A stretch of 64,000 nucleotides of DNA from assembly GCA_026182355.1 (NCBI GenBank), contig JAPFBL010000104.1:1977501-2041500 (forward strand), read 5' to 3'. Shown here piece after piece: positions 34,086 through 46,847 of this stretch; position 1 is the stretch's first letter, and each line of letters starts with the position of its first letter. The position numbers and the translations under genes were made by a program. Origin of the DNA: Hermatobates lingyangjiaoensis. Its lineage: Eukaryota; Arthropoda; Insecta; Hemiptera; Hermatobatidae. The notes beneath the pieces are model-generated. The model had not been told where the DNA came from and did no database searches. It saw only the letters and a program-made list of their open reading frames with translations.

Positions 34086-36175
34086 GATGCCAGGATGTTG
34101 TAGATCCCTCCGCTAGATAGTTTTGAATGAAGCAAAATATAAGACTTTTAATGTGGAATTTTGGTTGGTATCATAAAGGACCAATCTTTGCGTTCGCTCA
34201 TGGGACGGCCACCTCAATATAAAGTAACTCCTACTCCAGGATAACAGGTAGGTTGGTACATTTACTGTGATTTTAACTAACTACTTGTGTATATATACTT
34301 ATAGTACATGTATACCATACTATAATCCTTAGTTAAAAAAAAATTATGAGTGTTAGAAAAAAAATGTATTGACGTGTGAAAACAAAAGGAGTATTACAGA
34401 GCTTCTGGTGGAATGAATTAGGCGACGACGAAACAAAGCCAGGTCAACTGGTGAAATAGTTGGTGAGAAGTAGAGGAGGCTTGAAAGGAAATTCATAATG
34501 GAAGAAGATGTGAAGTAAAAGTGGAGTAAGGAAGGCGAACAATGGAGATGCAAACTATGAATAATAAAGGGGTAGAGCCGCTTGATAGGGGCATTCCCGT
34601 GTCGGCTGCATAATGCATTCCGAGCCGCCATCGCCTCTTTGCTGCCCATAACCTCCGCAGTCCTCATTCTGTCCCACTAACCTATCTCACTAAGTAATAG
34701 GCTTCCTTCTTCCTTTAACCCCATAAAATTCCTCATTCTACTCAAAACTGATTTAACTTTAGTCGATGGTATTTTCAATACTTTGCCTTCGTCTTCATGG
34801 TTCGTAAAGCTTTAACTATTCAACTGATATACTAGCCACCAAACAGTTAAGTTGGTCATTTGATCCGGAATGTATACAATAATAAAACATGTTATCACCA
34901 TATTTAAGACAGTCATCATTATAATTGTTCATGTGTTCTTTGAGTTCTCTCGACAATACAGCCAACACTGCCACATGCACCATTTGGTTAGAATGTAAAT
35001 GATCCGCTATTCATTTCTCACTATAGATAGCACCAAGAGCTTTGGGTCTTCCTGACAATAAGAAGCACTAGATAGGCTCCACTGACAAGCATATGCGGAA
35101 GGAATGAACGATGTCTCAGAATGATAGGGTTTCATTCCATTACATTTGATAAATTCTAAATTTACCATATATTATTAAAAAAATATAGAAAACCATTTTA
35201 ATATTTAAAATAACAATAAAATTCTTGAATAAAATAAAATTAAATCCACTATTTAGCGTTGTAAACATGTTCTTACCCAATAATTTACTGGTCCAACAAA
35301 ATTTAAATTCAATTTTTAGGTAAATAATTTTTAAAAAATTTTCTATACTAAGTTTTATCACATTTGGAAGAGCAATCAATTTATTTCGTTAGTTAAATTT
35401 TGTTAATTATACTCATTTAGAAAAAAGAGCATTATTGGAATACTTTACGAATAACCATATCAACTGAACAAACTAATGTTTCACTTATTTTGGTTGGTAC
35501 ATATTAGAATATTATATAAAATACATTGTTATTATTTGTTTTTAAATCATTTGTATAAATAAAAGGTCTACGTAAGTTATTTTTAATTTACTGCTAGCGG
35601 GTTGATTCAACTAATGATAACTGACTGACTCTTTCGTTGAAAATCATTTTTGCATTACAATCATTCATGGGTGAGTTTAAATCAATCACAAAATCCTTTA
35701 AGAGGCGCGGAAACAAATGGGATGCGGTTGGGCATTAAGAGCGTGAACACCTGCTCCGACCATTAGTGCAAACGGCACACAGCTAACTCGATTTCATCGC
35801 AACACAACCCCTCATTATTATCCTTCTCAAACTCCCCAATACATCTTAAACTCTATCACTTTCACTCAATTCTCTATTTGTGAAAAAAAATACATTGTGA
35901 AAGAATTCACCATCACAACATGAAAAAACTAAGTCCGATGTGTTTACCAACGTACACATATGTATAACATCATCACATTATAAATTATCAACAAAAAAAG
36001 ACGCAGTAGACTACGAACTGAGAGCAAAAAAAAAAGAATAAGATATTTAGAAGCCAGAAATAATGTTACTGATTGAGTCTACATTCAACTGTCTATGTGT
36101 TAATCAAAATCATGGACAATAAAATTAACTTTGAATATATTTTAATGGATCTGTATGTGGCAAAGTATGTAACGT
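34086..36175. other. AT-rich DNA with unrecognised GC patches
   Basis: Patches at 34540-34660 and 35700-35790 are richer in GC and may be old repeats. A 104-codon minus-strand frame at 34353-34667 has low-complexity composition and no known relative. Confidence 0.35.
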
Positions 36176-37175
36176 TGCCATTCTATAGAATGCATAGGCA
36201 TTGCATATAATGCTGGATGTTTTAGGCAAGGTGAGAAATATGAGAGGTGTTCCGTTTTTTCCCTAGGCATTCTATATATCACCTAAACATTCTATAAACC
36301 GACATATATTATTTAGGAAAGTATGAAAAAAAACGTCCTTATAAGGGTTAATATGTAAATGATGTACATTACTCACAAATTAATATGTTGTTCTGAAAAA
36401 TAATGAGAGTGACATTAAAAAAAAATTATTTAAAATATTTAAAAAAGAAAAATGGAAGTTGAATAAAACATACTTTATGTTCTTCTTATTAACGGAAACA
36501 AAATTTTGAAATTAACATACTTATTGCAACATGGCAGGCTTGAATGGCATTTTAAATTACATTTCATTACATTTTTCAAGCAAAGACATTTTATATTTTG
36601 GTACTTTGTTTTACATGTACATTTGACGAATCTTTGGCCGATTTAACTAGACTGAGCAATTTCAACTGACCAAAGAGGAATTGAGTGGTAAGGAATATCT
36701 TGAATTCTAATAAGTTATTAAGACATAATTGCCATAGTATTGATGTATTTTATACTTCAAACGGTTCTCATTCAGCATTCTATAGAATGGCTGGAAAATG
36801 TATGAAATATTAATTGTTTATACATTGCCGGCTAGTTTTAGGCATTATATACAATACCTAGGTTAGGTTGCAGTGGCAGTCCCACAAGGGACACACGTAT
36901 GCCGAGCATTGGCCCTTCGTGATTCTCGTACCACATAATGAAGATTGATTCTACAGTGGGAGTCCTAAATTTTGCCTAACTCAAGTGTATTTAGAGTAGG
37001 CATCTTTAACGAGTACCTGACATCGTACAGGCTCGGAACCGACGGTTTAACGTCCTTCTCCGAGGGACGACGTGCTCATATTTATTCACCACCAGCATGA
37101 ATAAATCGAGGGCCAGGTGGGGATCGAACCCAGGTCCTATTAGTTCAGAGGCATATTCTATAGAATGCCAGATTT
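36176..37175. mobile_element. palindrome-rich element carrying a SINE
   Basis: The palindrome CATTCTATAGAATG occurs near 36180 and 36778, with a near copy TATTCTATAGAATG near 37155. Half copies (GCATTCTATA and ACATTCTATA) lie at 36267-36300. GCATTGCATATAATGC (36198 region) and GGCATTATATACAATACC (36841 region) are a second palindromic theme beside GTTTTAGGC. The clustered palindromes suggest a MITE-like element or repeat that a SINE later entered. Borders are not exact. Confidence 0.4.
36860..37152 (-). mobile_element. tRNA-derived SINE, copy 2 (longest)
   Basis: Read on the minus strand: a B-box-like GGGTTCGATCCCC, CTGGCCCTCGATTTATTCA, GGACGTTAAACCGTCGG, GAGTTAGGCAAAATTTAGG, ACTCCCACTGTAGAATCA, and an end near CCACTGCAACCTAACC. 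It shows the whole body of the family and is the best reference copy here. It sits between the 36778 and 37155 palindromes of the surrounding element. Confidence 0.7.
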
Positions 37176-39364
37176 CAAACTTTGCCTATATCCATAGTGA
37201 AAATGTGTTTCTAATCCCTAGAGTAAAATCATTATCTAACTAGCAAATAATCAATTTAATAACATTATTTCCGCCTTTATCATCCATTATATCAATCATC
37301 AGAAAAAAAGAATCACAGTTAAAGAACAATATGACAACTTACTGGCTACAGAACATAATGGTATTGAATAAAGTTAATACATTATCTTTCAATATTCCAA
37401 GTCCTTAAATTATTTATGAATTTCAATAAGGTTTTCATGAAATGATATTTGATAAACTCTAAATTCTTTTATTAGAAAATTAAAGAAAAACTCTTTCAAC
37501 GTTTGTTTTTAAGTAAAAAATCTTTATTGTTATTAAGTAAAAAGCTATGAATGTGAGGCAATAAAATAATATTGCCTTACATTCATATTAAAACAATAAT
37601 GAAGTTGAAACTAAAATTTTTTTAAACCATCAAAAGAAGAGTTTCCTTGAGTCCATTTGGTCTTTGTTTTGGTTTAAAGAATTATAATTACCTTTCTTAT
37701 GTTTCAAAATAGGGCAATAAAATAAGATTCCATCGGACACCGAGAACTAGAACCATATATGTGTCATATGCCATTACAAGTTGTCAACTGGTTGGACTGT
37801 GGTGTGTTTAAATTATTCTCAATAAATATTCATCCAACCACATGCAGGAAAACTATGCTTAACATTAAAAAAACATTCAAATGTATAAGTCAATATTGAT
37901 TAAAAAATATTCAGGACTATATTGCATCTTAATAACCGAGGCTAATATGAGCCTGTAAAGGTACAAAATCATCAAGATTTATGAAAATATTAATAAAAAA
38001 AATACATTTCTGCATTTATTTTACAATTGTTTAACCAAATTATTACATCTCAAACTCAAATAGCAATAAATCACACATTGCTATCATATCCGAGTTATTT
38101 TGATAATATTTACATATTTTAATATTTAAAATATGTACTTTTTACAATATCAAATAAAAATTCTCGAAAGAACAAATATATTTTTTTAAATGTTTTAAAT
38201 TTAAAAAAATCTCTCTTATATCAATTCTGATTAAACATTTTTTGATTGAATGTAAATAAAGCCAAAAAACAGGACAGGTAGAGATTTTTATATATAATTT
38301 TAATTTTTTAATTTTTTAATTTATACTAACTCTTTCAACATTTTGAAATCATTAATATTAGGTAGACTCGTGATACTAGTATTACATGAATAAAATAATC
38401 AAGAATTTAATCCTCTAATCGAAGTAGTTTAGTGAATAATAAACATATTCTGGTTTTACAAATTGGACTACAATAAGAAAATGATTGTAATGGTCTTTTT
38501 GTTTGAAGCAGTTTCACCTAAACACTGTGCCGATCAACCTTCACTTGAGTTATTTTTGCGTCTAATTTCTTTACTAATGAAATCGTTGGACCAATATATT
38601 GTTTTCAAGCTTTCTCATTTAATCAGAAGTAAAAAAATACACCTTTATGCAAGCTGCCCTTTTCTTTCATCTGAAAATTCTATGACTCTATTCAGCTAAA
38701 TGTAATGTTAATTTCACATAACTCAGGATTATAGACATTTAGAGTTATCATGGTAAGGTAAAGAAAAAAATAGTAATAAAAAATAGATGCAACACGGATA
38801 GAAAAACAATAGACTGTATTTAGGAAGCAATTATTTCTGATAAAGTGTGCGACAGATGGATCAATTTAAGGAACAGTACACACTAGACTGAGTACCCGTG
38901 ACAGTTGGGTCATCCAACAACTTCCTTTCCAATCCAACATGTTTATACAAATGCAAGTAAACTCTAAATTAATTAATTTTAGCATTTCAACATGACCAAT
39001 TACATTTTGCTCTCGCAGAAGGAACACATAAAAGTTTTTTTTTAAAAATTCAAATTGTCCACAAAATGTTTTAAAAATATGTTAATTATTAGAAATGAAC
39101 TATTTTAGAGTTTATCTGCATTTACGTGAACATGATTGCATTAATTTCTAAAATTTCTGTTAACCATAATAAATATCATTTTTTGATATATTAAATAATT
39201 ATTTCATATTCTCGTTGATTATTGCTTAAATTTTCTCTTTGTAAATTTATTATAATTAAATCAATATAATATAGGTCGAAAAACAATTATTTAACCTTCG
39301 TCATCATTTACATCAGTCTTTGGAAGCCTATTGTTCAACAGTCTCTCTATCGATAGACAACAAC
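37176..39364. other. AT-rich DNA, nothing recognised
   Basis: No supported feature. The small frame 38463-38699 has no family resemblance. Confidence 0.4.
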
Positions 39365-39432
39365 AATGGACAGCGCTACAATAGGTAGCGCGCCGGATCT
39401 CCAATGCCAACGTCGTGGGTTCGAGGCAAACC
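39365..39432 (+). other. tRNA-like sequence (decayed tRNA or SINE head)
   Basis: GCGCTACAATAGGTAGCGC resembles a D arm with an A box, and GTGGGTTCGAGGC fits a T arm and B box. The anticodon arm is poorly formed and no acceptor stem pairs. It is most likely the head of a SINE family other than the one above, or a tRNA pseudogene. Confidence 0.4.
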
Positions 39433-41006
39433 AAATTACTAATATGTTTTTCAATTTCGAGCGTGCAAACATTTAAACGCGACCAAGAGAATTTTATAAG
39501 TATATAGTATATAGATATAAGTATATAAGTATATATTTTATAAGTATATAGATTTGATCTATTAGATTAAGTAGGTGTAGCAAGTGCGTGTTTACAAATT
39601 TCCTGAGATTAACCCTTCCACTTACCGATGAAAACAACACACATTGAATATATATTGAAATACAATTCACAATATATTGCATAAAGTATGGTTACTATAA
39701 CAAGCGGTTATATTTACAATCGAAATAATATTTTGTTTGAACCTATACGAGCATTAATATGATAAGCGGAGGTATAAGAAACATTATTTCTGCCAGAATT
39801 ACTCTTGGGATATCTCTTGCAGGAAGTGGAGCAGTGCAATATAAATTCCCGAGGTAGTCTGGCACGTGGATGTGTTCTTATTTATCAACGTCACCCAAAC
39901 ATGAGCATAATCAGACAAGGTATCTGGTGATGTTTCTTGAAAGCACAGATATAATAATTCAGTAATGCTTTGTATGCCTTATGAATATAAGAGAATGTAG
40001 TTGAAAAGCTATAAATTTATTAGGCCTGAACTCTAATTATAACGATAATAATAGTAATAACTAATTAATGGTTTGGAATTCAGAATAAACAGTGTCGACA
40101 TTATTACTGAGTTAATACGATGGGTTGTCAAAATTTTGTTTGCTTGTGGACTGGTGAATGTTATGTCATTGGTAGACTAACTATGATTTCGAAAACCTAA
40201 ACATCACAAGTATTCTTTAAAAAGGATCATTATTTGTAGGTGAATAAAAAAAGTAATGAAAAAATCCCATTATATTAACAATATGAATTGCAAATAAAAT
40301 AAATTATTGTTAAAGAACCCTCTGATATTTTTATATTAACAATTTTCAAATCTATATTTGGGAATGGATTGCAAATACAAAAGTTAAATTTGGATATATC
40401 ATCCAAAAATAAGAATAAAACTACTGGTGTTTCTAATTTTATTTATTCTTAAAAATTGTAACGCTCAGCTGGTTGTGTATTGATACTTTTTTTTTATTTC
40501 ATATTGATTTATTTCTATAAAAAAAGAGGCCAAATCTTCTATTATCTAAGGGCATGCATTAATCATTTGTGAACCTCAGGCGTCCATGTATATCTCACTG
40601 ACAACTTCTATTGTCTATGAACAAACTACACAAATCACTCAAACAAGGTCAACGTCAGAAATTAGTCAGCCGCTGAACATGACGTATGAGGAAAACTATT
40701 TTGAAACATTTTTGTTTTAATGGTACTAGCCTGTGTGATTCTCATACACCAATAGAACGAAAATTTCAAACGTTAAATAGAAGCATTAATACATTCTTCA
40801 GAATTATAAGGGATGAATGCACATAAACAAATTTCATTGTAATATGAAGTTTTTTCTAGCACGTACTAAGTTTACAAATACCTAACCTTAAATTACAAAA
40901 GCTATTTTTTTCATCACCACTTCATATTCATTCTTCACAAGATTTCATAATAAACACGTAAAATAGAAATCAACGTCCAAACCACAGTAAGATTTATTAG
41001 AAAAAC
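39433..41006. other. AT-rich DNA, nothing recognised
   Basis: TA-rich near 39500-39550. Otherwise no signal. Confidence 0.4.
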
Positions 41007-41049
41007 GACTAAGATCTTTTAACCGTAACAAGGGATCGTCGTCAGAGTG
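41007..41049 (-). ncRNA. decayed hammerhead module (GATC family)
   Basis: Minus strand: CTGACGA, a broken stem II, AAAA in place of GAAA, GATC, TT, AGTC. The conserved flank (GTGGTTT, complement at 40979-40986) is present too. Clearly a relative of 3703-3745, but inactive. It lies just before the minisatellite. Confidence 0.55.
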
Positions 41050-41057
41050 AAATTTTA

Positions 41058-42603
41058 ATATTCTTCTTACATTTGAGATTTATCTTACACATATATATCA
41101 TACATAATCATACGTATTCTTTAATTGGTAACTAAATCTTATATTTCAGATTTAGCTTACTCATATATATCATACATAATCATACGTATTCTTTAATTGG
41201 TAACTAAATCTTATATTTCAGATTTATCTTACTCATATATATCATACATAATCATACGTATTCTTTAATTGGTAACTAAATCTTATATTTCAGATTTATC
41301 TTACTCATATATATCATACATAATCATACGTATTCTTCAATTGGTAACTAAATCTTATATTTCAGATTTATCTTACTCATATATATCATACATAATCATA
41401 CGTATTCTTCAATTGGTAACTAAATCTTATATTTCAGATTTATCTTACTCATATATATCATACATAATCATACGTATTCTTTAATTGGTAACTAAATCTT
41501 ATATTTCAGATTTATCTTACCCATATATATCATACATAATCATACGTATTCTTCAATTGGTAACTAAATCTTATATTTCAGATTTATCTTACCCATATAT
41601 ACCATACATAATCATACGTATTCTTCAATTGGTAACTAAATCTTATATTTCAGATTTATCTTACCCATATATATCATACATAATCATACGTATTCTTCAA
41701 TTGGTAACTAAATCTTACATTTCAGATTTATCTTACACATATACGAGTATATCATACATGATCATACGTATTCTTCAATTGGTAACTAAATCTTATATTT
41801 CAGATTTAACTTACCCATATATGTCATACATAATCATACGTATTCTTCAATTGGTAACTAAATCTTACATTTCAGATTTATCTTACACATATACGAGTAT
41901 ATCATACATGATCATACGTATTCTTCAATTGGTAACTAAATCTTATATTTCAGATTTAACTTACACATATATATCATACATAATCATACGTATTCTTCAA
42001 TTGGTAACTAAATCTTATATTTCAGATTTATCTTACCCATATATACCATACATAATCATACGTATTCTTCAATTGGTAACTAAATCTTATATTTCAGATT
42101 TAACTTACCCATATATACCATACATAATCATACGTATTCTTCAATTGGTAACTAAATCTTATATTTCAGATTTAACTTACCCATATATGTCATACATGAT
42201 CATACGTATTCTTCAATTGGTAACTAAATCTTACATTTCAGATTTATCTTACACATATACGAGTATATCATACATGATCATACGTATTCTTCAATTGGTA
42301 ACTAAATCTTATATTTCAGATTTAACTTACCCATATATGTCATACATAATCATACGTATTCTTCAATTGGTAACTAAATCTTATATTTCAGATTTAACTT
42401 ACACATATATATCATACATGATCATACGTATTCTTCAATTGGTAACTAAATCTTACATTTCAGATTTATCTTACACATATACGAGTATATCATACATGAT
42501 CATACGTATTCTTCAATTGGTAACTAAATCTTATATTTCAGATTTAACTTACACATATATATCATACATAATCATACGTATTCTTCAATTGGTAACTAAA
42601 TTC
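41058..42603 (+). repeat. 72-bp minisatellite, about 21 units
   Basis: The box GGTAACTAAAT occurs 21 times between 41127 and about 42588. Sixteen intervals are 72 bp and four are 78 bp, the latter carrying an extra CGAGTA. Both lengths are multiples of three, so the array stays open for 375 codons from 41485 as a 24- or 26-residue repeat (LVTKSYISDLSYPYISYIII and so on). Early units carry CTTTAATTGG, which gives a stop, and later ones CTTCAATTGG. There is no start context, splice signal or domain, so a real protein is unlikely. Confidence 0.9.
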
Positions 42604-43449
42604 TTACCGTAATACTGCAATGTAGTAATAATAATAATTATTGTAATGTAATTAACGATATAACCCCAGTTTAAAGAACACATACAATCACATATAGTGC
42701 ACTGAGATTTACACTCAATATGGTTTTGGTTTAATTATTTAAATATTTATTATATGTTAAACCAACTGGTTAAAAATATTTCATGATTCATTTAAAATTA
42801 TATTAATTTTTTTATAAATTTTCTAGTTGATATGACGATGGAAAATGTAGATCAAATCTTAATAGCAAATCTATAAAGTGGAGCTGGTTGCCATTATTCT
42901 AATTAATTTGTAAATAAATTTGTTGTCAGGCTTATTAATTTGTATACTAAATCACCTTTTATAATGGACTGGCATTTTTGAAATTTATTTGTGGCAGCCA
43001 AAACAAAACCATTGTTCTAATATTCATGTTTTTCTAGTTAAGCAACAAAAAAATGTTATCTGCATTCTCAATATTAATGTATTGATTCAATTTCTTAAAT
43101 TAAATTAAATTTAATTTCTTTACCATTTCACTTTGAAGTGATTTCGCTAAAAAACTATATAGTAGGAATCAAAAATGCCAGCTGTCTGTTAATTGTATAA
43201 CTTAATTATGATCGAAAGGTGACAAAATACTATTCACTCCCTTTCATGTTGAATTAGAAAAAAGCATGTTTTGTTTTTCCACAAAACTGTCTTCTCTTTT
43301 TTAAACTTATTTTGATAATATTTTCAGTTCATGTTATTATTTCTTGGTAACGCCAAATTTTAATAATTACTGTTGTAATTTGTTTAACTATGGGATCCTT
43401 AAGTCAATCTACATTGGTTCTGCAACAACAGTATTATCAAGATAACTAG
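42604..43449. other. AT-rich DNA, nothing recognised
   Basis: A small AT palindrome (AAATTAAATTAAATTTAATTT) lies near 43096. Confidence 0.4.
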
Positions 43450-43686
43450 ACATTCGCCTAGTTGGAGGGGCCCTACGAGACCAGATCGAGAACATAAATA
43501 AAACCCTCTAGAGAAGCTTTAATTTAAAATGTCAAAATATTCCACCAAGGAAGCAACTACTGGAGACTACAAATCATGGAAACACTCTAAATAGGTGGAA
43601 ACAAAATAAATCTTAATATCCAAGCTACAAGTTTCTCTAGGATTTTAAAACCACGTGCTGGAACTTAAAATATTTGAAGACATATT
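43450..43686 (+). pseudogene. possible Penelope-like C-terminus, decayed
   Basis: The segment RLQIMETL-stop-IGGNKINLNI, QATSFSRILKPR aligns in order with the Penelope C-termini at 8943 (ILEALIIQEKHPAINIQ...RILKL) and 51907. The shared pieces are '-ETL/EAL', 'INIQ' and 'RILK'. Stops interrupt it. No ribozyme or N-terminal stub follows. Confidence 0.35.
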
Positions 43687-44825
43687 TGAAGTCGGCATAA
43701 CTTTGGTGTATATTTTCTAATTATAAAAGCCAATTATGGTAAGTTAACTTAAATAATGTTCTGTGAAATATACCCTAAAGTATAAACAAAACCACCAAGC
43801 AAAATGCTAACTATTGCTTTCTATTTAGTTAACACTTTTAAGTATATACAAAGAATAAACTAAAAAAGCAAGATTCGCCATGATTCAACCAAAACTGTAT
43901 AGAATATTTTTAGTACGTCAATCTTTTGTAAAATAGAGGATCTCCAACAAAAAGTGTGATATTGCTTGTGAGATGATGTTCTGTCTCAGGAACAGAAGTA
44001 ACCTTAACATGAAAATTATAGCCTTAACATGTGATTATAGCTCTTTCATTTTTTGAGATATTCAAAATTTACTTTATTGAACTCTCGGGACCTCTAAGCG
44101 TGTATTCAAAATTTTGACTTTAATGCAATATTTTGATTCTCTATGTGGAGAGTAAATGGATGTTAAAAGCAAGTATGTGTTTATCTGCGTGTTTGTTTCA
44201 TAATTAGAAATACACAAGTAACATACAATTTGAATAGAAGGGATTTCAAATTCATAAAATTTTCTTGATCAAGTCCTGCTGAAATGAAATTTTGAAAATT
44301 AAGTAATATTTGATTTGAAACAGATGAAGGTATAAAAAGTCTTGTTTTTGAAACTTTGTTCTTCTAATGTCAAGAGGCAGGACTCTACAAGGATACACTA
44401 CTAATAAATCATATAAGCATCATTATTAACTTCCTGAAGAGCTGGAATGACTTTAGAGATCGTGTCTGTGTCTAGACTAGCTACAACTTGTAGCTAGAAT
44501 AACCATAAAGAATATTCAAACTTATTTAAAATAAATCTAATTTAAAAAAAAAATGACTTTAGAAGAAATCTTAAAACGCAAAATATAATTGAAAATGTCA
44601 TGCTATATCATTTTTATTTGTAGACTTGGGTGGCTGCAACGCCAATGAATGTAATGAATTTAAAAATTATGTAAAATTGCCTTCTAACATTGCACTTGGA
44701 CAATAACCTGTCAATGATCCCGTTGATCTAATCCGACAAAGTACAAAATAAGTTTTTGCTAGTTTACTATCTGATAATCTTTAATTTGTTTGCACTTTAT
44801 TATATTGGTAAATTAAGAACTGTAG
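43687..44825. other. AT-rich DNA, nothing recognised
   Basis: No supported feature. Confidence 0.4.
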
Positions 44826-45030
44826 GGAGTGAGGTTAGATCAGTGGCAATGTGTTCACCTCGGAACTGATAGGTACCCACTCTAGCTCTGGATTTATTCA
44901 CCTGGGAAGTAAAAAAATCTCTACTCTAAAAACCCTTAGTTAGGCAAAATTTAGGACTCCCAATGTAGAATCAGTGGGAGGTGTCTGGAGGAATCAGCAT
45001 TGAAGGGCAAACATTGTCAATCCCTCAGCC
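44826..45030 (+). mobile_element. tRNA-derived SINE, copy 3
   Basis: Has the tRNA-like front missing from copy 1 (TTAGATCAGTGGCAATGTG as an A-box region, then GGAACTGATAGGTACCC). It continues with GCTCTGGATTTATTCACCTG, TAGTTAGGCAAAATTTAGG and ACTCCCAATGTAGAATCA. The CGTTAAACCGTC block of the other copies is deleted. Confidence 0.65.
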
Positions 45031-46610
45031 CTTAAAAAATATAATTAAGAACTGTAAGTTCAGTTACAGCAATTACTTCAAACATATAAACTTCTGGCGT
45101 TTCATTTCTAGTACTGTTTGAGGAGTGCAAAGTTCCTCTTTTGTAGTTTGGTAATCGTTTTATCGGATTGAACACATTATCGGATTTAATAGCAATTGTT
45201 TAGATTTATTCTTTTCTGAATTTATTTACAGCTAAAAAATCACATGCAATTTATAATATATTAGTGCCAACAACATTAGTTTTGAATTGATATTTCAATA
45301 TTAACATATTTCAATCCACTTAAATTGTAGTTTAGATACCCTATCACACAGAAATAACAATACATGTATCCCACTGTTTTGTTTAAAAAATTGATAATTT
45401 ACGCACGAATTTCCACCTCGGAGAAAACATGTTACACAGTGCAATCAATAAGTGACCATGTTTTACAAAATGCACTTTAATATTATTTCTAAATGAATCT
45501 CATTTATCATACTCTAAAATATGATAAACAAAAGTCTTTTTTCTTCCCAATTCTAATAATATTTTCCTTCAAATAATATAACTTTTCATCAAAATAAAAA
45601 TAAACATTAAGTGAAATTCAGTTTTCTGGCCTGATACACGAAGTTGAACAATGGATACAAAACTCCTGCCACACTTAAATCCATATTTCCAGATGTCTTC
45701 TTTATTTGTTTCAGTCATTTCTTTCTTTATAGTCAAGAAATTATTATAGGGGTTTTATTTTTCTTTCGCTACTAAAGTTTTTGAGTATTTTAATTTCTCC
45801 GGTTTGGAGAGAGTCTTCCGGCTATAACTTCTCTGTCTGTGTTAAATAAGGGTAAATTAATGTTAGCCAAAACTCCAAGACGCTTTATTGAATTAAAACT
45901 TTATAATCTTGTATAAATACTATTCAGAATACAGCTTGCGTAATTATCCAAGCAGTGAATACTGCAAACATTTATCTGTTACTGCTTCTCTTTACTGCTC
46001 ACTCTCATTACTATATCCTTAGATTAATCCCACTGTATCCTAAAGTTATAAATTGCTTAGTAAAAGCTTTAAACAGAAACTATAAGGATTCAACAAACCG
46101 GCCTCACGTGAAATATTAAACGCAACAAAATTATTATTACAGCGAAATAATTTTTTTTTTTTTTGAATACGCATTCACACATTGAAGGTTATAATTACCA
46201 TCTACAACGTCATTTTTACAAAATTGGACACCAAAATCAACAACGAGTTACAGGAATCAGACAACTTACTAGTCCTTTCAATAATGTTTAATGTTTTTGA
46301 TTTAAAGCCAGTGAAATATACAATTTTACAAAAACTATTATATGTATCGAGAGTAATTATTCCAATTAATCATTTTAGTTTAGGTTATTTCATATAATTA
46401 ACATAATTTTTAGAAATTTAATTTAAGAAGAAATGTATATTTATAATGAAGTAAGTTAAAGTCCTATGGTGTCTGACTCTGAATTTTTTTGCGCTAATAT
46501 TTTCTTTTCGTGGAACATTTTACCAGCAAAATATGTTATTGGGAAACTATATATCTACAACAAAATAAATTTCGAATATGTTTTTTGCAAATTAAATGTA
46601 TGTATTTAAA
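45031..46610. other. AT-rich DNA, nothing recognised
   Basis: No supported feature. Confidence 0.4.
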
Positions 46611-46637
46611 CAGGGTTAATATATGGAATAACCTTTA

Positions 46638-46675
46638 CGCCAATGTTTCGTCCTTATTTTAAAACATCTTCAGGG
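46638..46675 (-). ncRNA. hammerhead module, left arm
   Basis: Minus strand: CC, CTGAAGA, stem II GTTTT/AAGGAC (with G-U pairs), GAAA, CATT, GGC. The core fits CUGANGA. Stem III is reduced to nearly nothing and stem I to two pairs. Confidence 0.55.
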
Positions 46676-46780
46676 TTATAAATTACTCAAGACTAGCTTC
46701 TAATACCGAACCAACAAATATGTATGTATGTAATTGTACCAACAAATACGGTATTAGAAGCTAGTCTTGACTAATTTATA

Positions 46781-46817
46781 GCCCTGAGGATGTCTTAAAA
46801 TAAAACGAAACGTTGGC
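46781..46817 (+). ncRNA. hammerhead module, right arm
   Basis: GCC (46781-46783), CTGAGGA, stem II GTCTT/AAAAC (one mismatch), GAAA (46807-46810), CG, TT, GGC (46815-46817). GCC and GGC pair as stem I. The core is intact with a two-base CG stem III, so function would depend on dimer or tertiary contacts. Confidence 0.6.
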
Positions 46818-46847
46818 GAAAAGGTGATTCCATATATTATAACCCTG

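Larger units (their letters stand above)
46611..46847. mobile_element. palindromic hammerhead element (GGC stem I family)
   Basis: Left arm 46611-46708 starts CAGGGTTAATATATGGAATA. Right arm 46748-46847 ends with the complement (CCATATATTATAACCCTG). The loop has ACCAACAAATA twice. Each arm contains a hammerhead module pointing outward. The arms differ by several substitutions and small indels. No coding sequence is present. Confidence 0.7.

Noticed and set aside
34353..34667. 104-codon minus-strand frame
   Set aside because: Low-complexity serine- and leucine-rich tail, no domain, no splice signals; no convincing relative.
39365..39432. functional tRNA gene
   Set aside because: D and T arms resemble tRNA but the anticodon arm and acceptor stem do not pair.
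41058..42603. CRISPR array
   Set aside because: Units are contiguous repeats without unique spacers, in a eukaryotic context.
41485..42612. 375-codon open frame
   Set aside because: It is the 72/78-bp minisatellite read in one frame; unit lengths divisible by three make openness automatic once the TAA variant is absent.
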